64,000 nucleotides of DNA from assembly GCA_914767715.1 (NCBI GenBank), contig OU612075.1, forward strand, positions 18,848,001 to 18,912,000, in the 5' to 3' direction. The notes under the pieces were generated by a model that searched no databases, was not told the DNA's origin, and worked only from the letters and a program-made list of their open reading frames with translations. This document shows positions 10,506 to 22,800 of the stretch, in pieces; position 1 is the first letter of the stretch, and every line of letters begins with the position of its first letter. The position numbers and the translations under genes are program-made. The stretch is from Membranipora membranacea. Taxonomy: Eukaryota; Bryozoa; Gymnolaemata; Cheilostomatida; Membraniporidae.

Positions 10506-13173
10506 CTAAGCTGATGGTGATACATCTTGGGATGCTTCTCCGGACCCTGTCACATTTTCTAACATTTCTTCTGACGCAGGTTCTGTGACATTATGTGACG
10601 CTGCTTCTTCTGTCACATTATCCGACACTTCTTGTGATACTGGTTCTTCCGTCACATCACCCAAAACTTCTTGTGATATGCCTTCAGTTACATTTTCCAA
10701 TATTTCTTCAGGTACTGCTTCTGTCACTCTTAATGATGCATCTTGTAACACGGCATCTGTCGCAGCTACTGTAACATTATCATATACTTCTTGTGATATA
10801 AGTTCATGTAATTCTTCTTTTGAAGGTCCGGATGGTACAACTTCTCGGCTGGCATCCTCATCTAAAGGTGTATGCGTATGTGAGGGACGAGCAACCCTCT
10901 GACAGCGCTGGGACTGAGCGTGAAATACCTCGTATCTACCACAGCACCGTTGTGCTCTATGCATGTGAAGATCTCCCGGACCTGATCCATTGTAGGGATT
11001 GCAGTAAACTGACAAGTACGCTGCTCGGTAACGAGGTCGACAAGTGCTTGTAGCTAATGAGTGCACTTCGATTTTCTCTCTCTCAGAGCACGCGCTGATG
11101 TCACCTTGAACCACAAAATTGGGAACACTATATGCCAGCCCTTGTGGGCATACTTGGGTGAGCCTTCGAGTGTCACCAGGACAGGCCAACACCAGCTGTC
11201 GACAGTCTGCTCGGCTATAGCCCAAAACTTGGCATTGCAAGTCCGGAACAGTAGTGGTTGAGAATTGAGATGGGTTAGCAGCGGTTTCTGAATATTCGGT
11301 GTTAGTTAGAGACATTACAGTAACTGGCCTATCGGTCACCAGCAAAGGTGGAGTAGTAGATCTGATATGTTCTGTTATAGTGGTAGCCACAGTTGTATGC
11401 TGTGTAGGGCTGGTTGTAACAGTCCCAACATTATATGACACTGGCATAGCATCTGTTGAAGGAAAGGATAAAGTTGGAGGAGAGGAGCTCTCATTTAGAT
11501 TGGCAGTGCTGGTTGTAGCATGGGTTGTTTTTGTGGGAATGCCAATTTCTATTTCAGCTGAATTCTCTATGGTAGTTAACTTCCGGGCACCGTTACCAGG
11601 AGTGGAAGTTAACGATGGTGCTATTGTGTAAGGGTTCGGTTTAGGAGTTAATTTGCCACTAGGAGGATTGAATGGGTTGGTCACAAGAGCGGCTGGCATT
11701 GTAGTAGGGTCGGTCACTGGTGGTGTGAGGGGATACAGGGGCGGTGTGGAGGCGGTGTGAATTTGTGTGTTGCTTTGACTGACATCCAGATTTGTGATGG
11801 TAGTTGTTGATGGTACGGATGTTGTCTTATCTATCTCAGCACTTTCTGGCTCAGTTGTAGATTCAATCTCATCGGAGTCGTCCGGAGTGGTCCACAAGTC
11901 TACTGCCTCGCTAGTTATGAGATCAACAATGGCAGTCATAGGCCTTATGTCAGTAGTTAAGATTAAACCTCTACCTGGTGTCGTAGTAACCGTGCTAGCT
12001 AATGTAGTATCTGCGGTGAAACCTTCTTCTTCAGTTGAGCTCTCTGGCTCAACTACACTTGTGGTTGCAGGTTCAGTAATATTTGACGATGGTGGAGAGG
12101 CTGTTGTAGAGCTGATAATTGACGTGTCGATAGTTGAAGCAGAGCTTGGTGGCGTCATATCAATTGTAGACAACCAGTGACTGGGAGTTGAGATTGGGAA
12201 GGTAAAGGGTGCATCAGGAGAGGATGTTATATTCATAGTAGCATCAGTTCTGGGGGTAGACTGGGGTGTTGGGATAGTTGCATTAGCAGCATTGCTTGTC
12301 TGATTGTCGTTGCTTGTGTCAACACTCCCAGATGTTGTCTCAGCTACCTCTGTTGTAGTGAGGTTATGAATCGTCAATAAAGTTAGTTGTTCATGGGGCT
12401 CTGTATGATTTGAGATCTCCAACTCTGATTCGATGGTGGAAGAAGCAGTAGCAGCAGTTGTAGAACCTTCGGAAGCAGAGTTTTCAGGTGAAGAGAGTGT
12501 TTCTAAAATTGTAGTTGCTGTTGTCCTTTCTGTAAATGTTGTTGACTCACTTGCAGCGGTAGATGCAAAAGATGGTAAATTAAATATTGTTGCAGGTAGC
12601 AGCGCTGACGTTGTTCTGAACCTGCTGCCATGGGTCGGCAGGTCATAAACAGAGAATGTAGTTGATTCATCTACTGTTGGTGTTGTATTTTCTGTGTATG
12701 TAGAATTTTCAACATTCTCAATTATGCTCGACGTTGTAGAACTATCTGGGACCGTTTGAGAAGCATTGTTTGTTTGGTTAAATATGGTGGGAACTGTGGC
12801 AGTAGTCATGTTCAACGAAAGTTCTTCGTTTACTGTTGTTGTTGTTGTTATCGTTGTTGCTGTTGTTGTTGTTGTATTGATGTATGATTGTGTTGTTGGA
12901 GGAAGTGTACTGGTTTGTATATAAGTTGTGGTTGTCTCTGTATAGTTGTCAGTCGCTACTGTTGCGATCACATCCTCGAGCGTAGCTGTCACATTATCTA
13001 ACACCAGTGTGTTATTGTGTTGTTCTAAGAATATGTTGAGCTTTTCAGTGATCTCTGTGTTTTGCTCTGGAGTCAAAGTCTCAGTAGTCGGGCTTGTTGA
13101 TGACTCATTCATCTGACGGACTGGTTTATCATAACGGAATATCAGCTCAAAGTCAATGATGACACTACCATTT
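10506..13173 (-). CDS. Exon 15: end of SEA domain, PTS mucin domain, ten-Cys domain, C-terminal repeats
   Basis: The exon starts at TTTTTAG|A 13173, completing FRNGSVIIDFELIF of the SEA domain, and stops at TAG 10508-10506. About 620 residues of Thr/Ser-rich, N-glycosylatable mucin sequence follow. Ten cysteines then fall at relative positions 1, 11, 18, 29, 49, 65, 78, 97, 98 and 111 of a segment of about 110 residues (nt 10902-11234). The spacing and LTQVCPQG...CCGRYEVF...C loosely recall the SUEL galactose/rhamnose-binding lectin fold, but this is not certain. The tail carries degenerate repeats such as SQEVSDNVTEE with NVT sequons. The in-frame ATG at 13112 is not the real start, because the frame continues upstream into SEA sequence. 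Confidence 0.8.
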
Positions 13174-13817
13174 CTAAAAAATTGAACATCGAAATTAAAA
13201 CAGCAAATTAGATAGAAAAGGTCGATAAAAAATTAAATTGAAACTTCTCTAAATGACATCCAGTAGCACGGAACTATCGTTGGACATTTAGCAGCTATAG
13301 TGTATATTTGACGTGGGAGGGAGGAGACGGGGGAGGGTATATATCATAATAATGGCGCTGACAATGCAAAAGAGAATGTAACATCTGCATTAACCCAATT
13401 CTTTTAATGTTTTGGCAAGCGCAGATTTGAGCATAAATCACCACCTACCAGTAATTAGTGATGAAGAGTTGCCCTCCACCAGCGATCTCTCATAAGAAAT
13501 TATCATAAGCATGATATTACCTCCTCTACCACATATAGCAAGTAGCGACCATCACCACCTTTTATTGTTTCCAACCAGTTATATTACTTGAGCCACCCAT
13601 CAACAGTGTTTTTAAATATTTATATTAAAATCCGCTCACTGATTGACTTTTGTGGCCAACGCTTTGTTGGTTACCAAGTTTCGATTTAAGACTGTGTAGC
13701 AGTCAATAGAATGCTCACTACGTATTTGATACGAGGATTACGCCATAAAACCAGATAAGGAGTAGCGGATGAAAAAAAGTGCAACCAGCTACCGGTGTAA
13801 TCATCATTGGAAACGAT

Positions 13818-13855
<38 letters not shown>

Positions 13856-16800
13856 TATTTATAATATATATATGTGATACACACAATTACGTACCTGTAC
13901 CATAATAATTATTTAAGCCTCAACATTAAGTACCCAGCTAACCACTGACATACTTAGTATAGCAGAAATTATTCGACTAATTTGGGTTACACAGAAAATA
14001 CTGCATGACCCATTCCAATTTACCTGAAACTATAGATTTCGCATCGATCAAGATTTTGTTGATCAGTTAGAGCAGCTTCCACCTATGATCAAAGATGAAG
14101 ACCTTATGACAGTGTATTGAAGCGATAAAACAAACTTATCTATGGCTTTCTATACAGCGGCCACTTCCTCAATGCAATATTCGTGTATGGAACGATAAAA
14201 ATGTGACTTATCACGGTACATGCCATCTTGGCAAGTACAAACGAACGCCCTCAACAGAATTTTACATCTTCGCCTTTTGTTACAAAACAAAAAGCTCCGA
14301 CAACAGAACATCAAGTCATTCAACACCATCACATTCTCAATGCCTGTATAATAGGGCTATCTGACTCTCCCTAGAAGTTGATAGCAACTTCCTCCTCAAA
14401 TTCTTTATGATTCTAGCAAAGGAGACTCGTAAACACCCTCAGTATGAAATGATCACATGCTTCCTTAGTCAGAGAAGGAAGTCAAATCACAAACTCAATA
14501 CTAAGCTTAGATACTCAAACTTGGCCTTTCTTGCTGATTGTGTGTCCCATTATCAAGCATCCCCATACCCAGACCAACATATATGTGTGATTGGTAATAA
14601 CTGGTCATGTTTCATGGTTTTAATACTGAGATTACCTCAAACCTAAACCAAGTTTGGTACATTTGCCTGCATTCCGAGTTGCTAATCACACCGCATGCCT
14701 TTGCCTGCGGCGTGACCAGAGAGGGGGTAGCTGGAATGCAGGCAATTTGATTAAACTTGATCTATCAAAAATCTTATTATATTATAGTATAATAAAACTT
14801 ACCTGATCACAGAATGGCTCGGAAATAGCCTGTGCTCTCGAGCTGCTCAGATTAGCCAAGTCGGGTGTGTACTGTAAATTGGTAACCCGAGTAGACCCCA
14901 TGTACTCCAAATAAATTGTTTCTGGAATTTAAGTAATAGGCAGTTAATGCGAATAAAATATGTTTTGGAGATTCAGTAGGATTAAGAATTGAGCAGGTAA
15001 CTGGTGGCCAGTACAACTGCTCATTCTGCTGACCACTGGACTTACATCATACCAAGATGTCCATGAGTCCAAACATTCTGCGCAGTTTTATTGGAACCAA
15101 AGCAGACTGATCAAATTGGTTGGAAAAAGTTGGGCTTTTTTTATTAGAAACAGGCGTATTTGTATCCGGAATATATCAAATATATCCGGGCGCAACCTGA
15201 AATTGGTAAGCGCTGTTTTAGCTTTTTGGTTGCCCGATAATGAAGGGCTTGGCAAGAATAGATTTATAAGATGTGAGAAATGGCTTTGGGCTTCAAGGCC
15301 AAAACCAATCTCATGGGAAAAAAATCTTTCTTTGATGCTGATGAATATCTTTGAGTTCATACTTAGGGCAATTATTGATTTTTGAGACATCTTTTAAATT
15401 AGGTTCTATTTTCTTTGCAACTGTCAGTATTACTCATTATCTAACTCAGAATTGGATATTGAAGTGTATTGATTTAGACTCACGATTCTGTAGTGCTGTG
15501 GTTGTTTCTGCTATGTATGCTGTAGTTGTGAAATCATAGCTGGTACTACTGAACACACCGAGAGATGAGCCAGTTGAGCTATCTGTAGAAATGAATTTCA
15601 AGAAAGATATTGTGAACATGATGTGTCATATCTGGTTATGTATATCAAAGCGTATCGTAAAGAAGGTATAATATCATATCGCACCCTATCAAATCATATT
15701 TGTATCAAACCCTATCCCTATACTATACCCTATCATAACCAATCATACCCTATTATATCCTATCATACATCATGACCTATCATATCACATCAGAATTCTT
15801 GGTCCTACTAATGTTGAAAAAAGTCACTGAAACCGGTAATTTTTTAAAGTTTATTTCACTGGTATTTTTCATCAATTGTAGTATTTTGTGCAAGGAACTT
15901 TAATCTACACCTTTTAATGACACGAAAATAAGTACCCAATAGAATGTATGTATTATGATCCGGCAGCGGTCCCTAGGGTCACAAGAACAATGATTTAAAT
16001 CTAATATGATTGGCTTACTTTCACCATTGTTGGATTAACCTACTAATTGTGTAATATTGTGAATTCTCTATTGTTTGAGTGACTAAGAGCATACTATCAA
16101 CATTTTACTATCAGGATTTTAACTCGTGGGGTCTTAGTCTTGTCAGGCGGTGGCCGCGTGACAAGGCTAGTGGCGTCTATCAATTTTAGAATGAGCAAGG
16201 CCTTTTGAGCACAATCGCTTTGCTCAAAATCATCACTGTTTTGGTTATTCAATGTGGCAAATTTGCTACCAATATCTTTCATAGAGAAGTTATAATGTTT
16301 TGTCAAGCAGTGAGCAATTTTCCATATCAACAAGGAACAGTCAGAAATGTTCACATTATTTTGTTCTGAACCTCCCGGATTTTCCAGGTGATCAGAACAA
16401 CCTGGCAACCATGAAATTGCATTGTGGGATATACATTATCATGCCATATTGATAAACCTTTCCGTTTTTAGGTGCATTCAGTTGTTTTAATAAACGTACT
16501 TTGTATTGTGTTGTTTGCTGACATGGCGAGCTTTTCATCGATATGCCTTTTTATGACCAGCCCAGAGACGCCCATAATCATGAGTAACAATGTGACGACT
16601 CCCGATATGGTGAGAATCTTAATCTTACGCCTCTTCCTCATTCTCCTCTGCTGCTCTTTGGCCCACGGAGGATCTTCCATTTCCATTTGTTCCACCAAGT
16701 CATGAGTCGGTGTCGAGGAACAGCCTGTACAAAGATAGAAATATTAAATTTTATTAATGTGAAATATTTATTATTATAATGAAATATTTATTATTATGAG

Positions 16801-19800
16801 ATAATTCATCCATAGTAAACTTGCAGGGATCAGAAATTACAATAACAATACAATTTTGTGAAAAATTGTCTTTTTTTTAAAGTAGATATTTTGGCTGAAT
16901 GCCTTGCTCGCAGGACATACACTATAATTATCAACTTTGGATATAATAACCGCTTAGTATTACAATTTGATCAGGGATGGTGGATGTTTTAATGTTGGCT
17001 GTGCTCGTATAGGCATAAGCAAGACCTCTATACATTTAGTCAACCAGACACAAGCAACCTATTTTGATGTTTTTTCAAAGAAATGCTGGGCATTTATATA
17101 AAATCAACTTACCGCCTTGATCAGGTCTGACTCGCTCTAATTGCACATCAATCTCGCCAATAGTTTCATAGACATCTTCAGCAGGTTGTATCCCATCACC
17201 GCATGGTACTCTGTGCACTTCTATGTCTATGCATGTCTCTTTGCTCCTCGAACGGAAGTTTTCTGAAAGAGATTGATAACAAACTTATTTGCGCAATGAT
17301 AACCAAGGGTACATAACTCTGCAATGGCACATAGCTCAGCAGCCCATCTAGGAAGTAGGACCATATGGATTTTTTTTCACATGTGGCTTATCTGGTTAAG
17401 GTTATACATTCCGTACACCTTCTGCTGAAGGCAGTTTGGTGAATGCCCATCGCATTGGATTGTTTGCGTCAACTTATTTGCAATCTGGCAGCAACATGAT
17501 GGAAAGTATTCCCCCTGCATTTTGGGCAGTCAATGTTACTAATAATGACATGATGCAAGTGCAAAGAAGTCTCTTAGAATACAGACAATTCAAAGATTAC
17601 ACAGAGTCTCACGATAATACAGGATCGGCATTTGCGTTAGGTAGATAATGGATATTCTAGCGTATCATAGATTCCGGTAGAGACCAAACAAACTCACCAT
17701 GCCTATCATAGCCTAGATTGTCGTGAGCTTGACCTTCTGACCTGAGCAGGCTCAGGTTCTGTAGCCTAGAAAGAGTTCAATGGTTCATAGTCAAAACATG
17801 CTACACAATGATAGTGCAATTATATAAATGATTATTACGGAATTTAGCTTCATGAGCAGGCAACTCCAAAGTACAATCACTTTTTGGAATCTGTCTATAT
17901 AATTGCTAAGCTGAGAAAGAGGGTAGAGTCATGAAATAAATGCATAACTCAGGAGATAGTTTTTACATTGAGGGGAACACAAGGTCAAGTCACCATTGAT
18001 CAAATAACCCACAATAAATAGTCACTTCAGAAGTATTAGATATTTAATCTTACCGTTTTCGACGTTTTGCGTTACGCTTCTTAACACGCCTGATATTAGC
18101 TCTCGTGTAGTCATCATGATTGATACTCGGAGTTATGATCTCTTGATTATCGTTGTGTTGCCTCAAATCCCTATTGTGTAAAAAGTTGATATACAAAATG
18201 TACACACTAAGAGTAATCATCAGTCAGACATGCCCTCAAATCTTTCATTTCCAACTAATGCACCTTTTTAGTCATCCGTTCAATCGGGATTGAGAAGCAG
18301 TAATGATGAAAGGATATTACTATGCCACTATGCCAGAACATAGTCACAGGCAAAGGCAGCCACCAAAGTGGTCAGATGGCATCAGCAGCATGGCCGCTCA
18401 TAACCAAAAAAATGGGAGTCACAACTTGTGGAAAATCTTACACTGGGCGGGATCATGAATGAAATCTCTCTGTAACAAATGACACTTGAACTCTTTGAAT
18501 GATCCCACATGATCCTTGTGAAATGAGACATAATCATAATCATCAACTGCTGAACAGCAAACCATTCATTAAATCTTGAGAATTATAATCATTGTGAATT
18601 CGTCATTCAAAGTCACAAACCAAATTACAGTTTGGTGCATTATCTGATTCCTCAAATATTCAAGTCTACTCACTCAGTAAAAGTGGCGACTGTGGTACAT
18701 GGCGATATAGAAATGTCACCCTCATCGATTGTTATATCAGCAGGTATTGGTTCTTGGCAAGTGTCGGGAACTGGTTTTGTCAGTGAAGGTTTGATGGAGA
18801 CAGATGTGGTAGTGATGCTAAATACGTCGATAAAGGTCCGCCTGGTGTAAGAAAGGAACAGTCAATAGCTATAAATATCATCATTAAATGGATGTTACTA
18901 CGTGCCAGGCCTGAAAAGTTCGTCATCTGTCAATGATTGGAAGAAAAATGAAAGATTTAACAGCCCGTGACGCAGTAGCAGTAAGAATAAAGTTGCCTTG
19001 CGCAGTATTATGTGGAACAGTTAAACTTTTCGGTGTAGTTTTGAAGCCGTGAATGTTTAAAATAGTTCCATCATATCTGCACTAAAATGCTGACACATAG
19101 AAGTTTATAAATACGGGGTACTTAACAAGTGCAAAAATATAGAAGAAACCACAGCCCTTCGCCAGGATCAACAAAAATCAAACTATTTCGATGGAGAGTA
19201 AGAGGTGGACTGAGAAACTCCCCTTTGCTGTGCACTTTTCAGATGGGCTCGCATTCATGTAATAATTTTGTATACTTTGGAGGAGTAAAGTATTCGCGGG
19301 AAGAACAGTTTGCCTTTTGAAATAGCTAAATTGCCATTCCGAGACTAAAATCTGAACTGGCCACAATTTAGGGCTAGCTAACATTTAGACACCCTCAAAC
19401 AAGCCAAATTAAACTCTAGCTATCAATCATTCCTCATAAGATTATTAAAGCACCAGAGCTCTGAAGAAATACGAACATATCAGTTTCCTTAAAAAAGTTG
19501 TAAAAACGGTTTAATGGGCACATTTTTATCGAAAACATCAAGTGGTTAAACCCTTTTTTCCTTCAAACCTGATCCGTATAGTTTTGAGGTTTTAATGATA
19601 CGTACGTTTTGGTTGATGGTAACTTTAGAGAGGAGCACTGTCTCTGATTGACGTTGACATCAGGGTGCCGGTGTAAGCTAACACTGCTGTTCTGATTGCT
19701 AAGAGAGGATGGTTTGAATATCCGTGACAGACTACTACTTTTCTTCTTCGTGGTATTGATCTGTAGAACTTGTGGGATAGGAACCAGATAGTCTTCTTCC

Positions 19801-22800
19801 TGAGATAATAAAATAATAAAATAATTAATTTAATTAAATAATTAAATATGTTCACAATCACAATGCTATTTTAGTTCTAGCTCACTAATAGGTTTGCTCT
19901 ATGAACTGCATTCTGGGATGCCATCTCACACAGATAGATAAGCTGTCATGAACTCTTATGCATACATCCTTGATTAAGTATCAACCTATTTTAAGTGCTT
20001 TCACTGTGCTGGGATTGCTGTTGGTATAGGGAGTGAAAGTGGATAATAATAAAATGCCACTACCAGCGATACCGACACAGTATCAATCTTCACCTAGTAC
20101 TACCTTTATGAGTTTATTCCAAAACACTTATTCCTCGAATATCCATAGTGTTCAGTTCAGATGATTGGGACAATAAAGGAATGCCACATGACAGGAATTA
20201 TCTCTCATGATCTCAAAATGAAGCCCGACTCAATTGTACCGGATCTGGATTTTTCACATACCACGACCTCTGGGAGCTGTTCCGCTCCTGGTAGATATTT
20301 GAAGAGTTCATCTGAGTAGATGCTGCCAGTATCCTCATCGCTGCCGAGCTCGTAAGTCCTGTCTGTGGCTGTACAATCCTCGTAATCAGAATCGCTGGAG
20401 GAGTCAGTCAAAGTCGTGTCAACACTCGACTGACTGCAAGGGGGCTCTCTACATAAATAAGCGACAGTGCATGCCTTATTAATATTGTAAATGTAAAATA
20501 GAGATATAGGCAGCTATCATGGTATGGTCAACATGCTGCAGAAAAATTTCAAGGGGCAGCAAGAAGAGGACTGCACAATGACAACAGGCTATGTAGATCA
20601 TAAAAGCACCGATAACAAAAAAAAATCGTCACCACCATGATACCTAGACGAAATGAGATGTATGAACTAACCAATCTGAAGTTAATGTTAATCAAGTTCA
20701 AAAACAAGAATCAACTAATATAAACTTGTCATCGAAGTAATCAGAGACACATGGCATTGTTTAGATAATTATTCATCAATCATTAGATTGGTATAAATTA
20801 ACATCTCTTTGTAAAAATTGAAAGCTGCACCAACAATGGCTAAAAATCCCAGGGTAGATTTTCGCTCTATTATATCAATGACAGGGATCTTGGCTGTACT
20901 TTCTACCAGTAAAATACAGATGATGCATGGCTAGAGCTTGGATATTGACCCTGATTTTTTATATTATAATAATCCTGCTATTTTAACTTGTCAACCACAA
21001 TCGATCATCAGACTTACGATGTTATATATAATTTTTAAAAGATTGAATGGCACATTATCAAGGATATGGTACAAATGAGTAACCTAACAACTTTGTTTAA
21101 CCAAAAACATCAATACCAGTGAAGGACACAGCTTCATCATAGATGTAATTTTTTACTGAAATCAAGGAGTTTCATCTAGTTTTTGAGTTGTCCTAATGTC
21201 AACTGTTAGCTAAAAGTTAGAAAGTTTTGATATTAAATTTAGATTCCTACAAATTGAGAACATTTGATATGAAACCAATATCGGTGCACCATAGTGTTAG
21301 TCTATATCATTGATGCAAAGCAGGCTTAAGAATACTTGGCCTTGTCGTAAAAAGTAATTTCCGGGCAAGCAAAGGCATGCTTTATTTCTGCAGGTTACTT
21401 TCTCAAAATAAACCCCCTAACTTTTACAGAACATAACCTGTAAAATAACTTGTTGGGCAAAGGTATGGGATCAATACCCACCCAAAGCCCGATAAATAGG
21501 GTGCTCAAAGAAGGCCTAGTGTATAGCAGAGCAAAACATATAGGTTGGTACCATGTTAATGTTATGTTATGTTAACCAATGAAACCTACGTGATGTATCA
21601 CAAAATTGTGTAACAGTTTTGTCACAATAAAAGTGACACCCTGTATGTTGACTAAGGGGTTGAAATATGCCGGCCTGGAGGGGGGGGGGGGTCTTTCAAT
21701 TAGAAACAGCCAAAATCGCAATCTGAATCTCAGTGAGTATGCGATACCTGCTAGGGTGTCGCTTTCAAATCGCTCAGTCAATGATGGAACCATGTTAATT
21801 CGGAGTGGGGGATTTTGTCTAATTGAAAGACAAAGTGAGTGATAATTTTGAACGATGTGATAGTGATAACCTGCTTTAGTGAAGCATCGCACTTTCTAAT
21901 TGAAAGACCCACCCTACACCAAGCCAACTAAAAGGGAGGACAAATAAAACCTAGTGTATAGCAGAGCAAAAAAATGATAATATTATGTTATGTCAACCAA
22001 TGAAACCAAAGTAGTCTCTAACAGTCTCCTTGGTAACACAATACGTGTAAAAGCCTTGTCAAAATAAAAGTGACACCCTGTATATTGACTAACACAGGGG
22101 CTCGAAAAGATGCCTGCCTGGGTTAAAAGGTACAAACCGCTGTCTATAGCTGAATTTATATCTAGTGAGACTGTTGGTGAGGAAACTCGGGTGTACATCA
22201 CAATCTGAATACTCTGTACCGATACCCAGATCAGACGAGGTGCGCGAACATGAATCTAGCTGCTTCAATCCATCGCCTGAAATATAACCAAGTTATAACA
22301 TCATGAGAATGACATTTAAAATACTAGGCTGTATATATTATACTTGTATTCATATATATCATCATGAAATCATATAACATCATTTTAAGAGGAAAATAAT
22401 ATTCATCACCAAATAACATTAAATGTGAATAAAATGGCTTCTTGACCATGTCTCCAGAATAGCAAAATAGCAATAATAATAAGTAAGAATGAAAAGGTCA
22501 CTCTAAAATCATCCATCATTGATCAACATGAAATCCTCTATATATCAATGGCAGTTATGATATCATGTTATTATTGAGTGTTTTCCAATTTCAGTATCTT
22601 TAACAAAATAATTATAATTAAGGCCTTTTCTCTTTTGTGCATGTAAACTTTCTTTTTTCTTTTCCGAATTGTTAATGCATTAACATAACGATGGTGCAAG
22701 TGTGAAGAGCCAATGGCATCATAATCACAAGAAAATGGCTACTTTTCAAGGCTACCACCCAATGAGGTCACTATGGCAGAACCATAGATATAGGAACAAA

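Noticed and set aside
10585-12648. Plus-strand ORFs opposite the large mucin exon
   Set aside because: Same cause: the repeat composition keeps several frames open. Only the minus frame continues into SEA sequence through phased introns.
13110-13112. ATG at 13112 as the start of an 868-residue single-exon protein
   Set aside because: The frame stays open upstream through VRQ...FELIFRYDKP, the end of an SEA domain, to a splice acceptor at 13174, and two further exons complete that domain.
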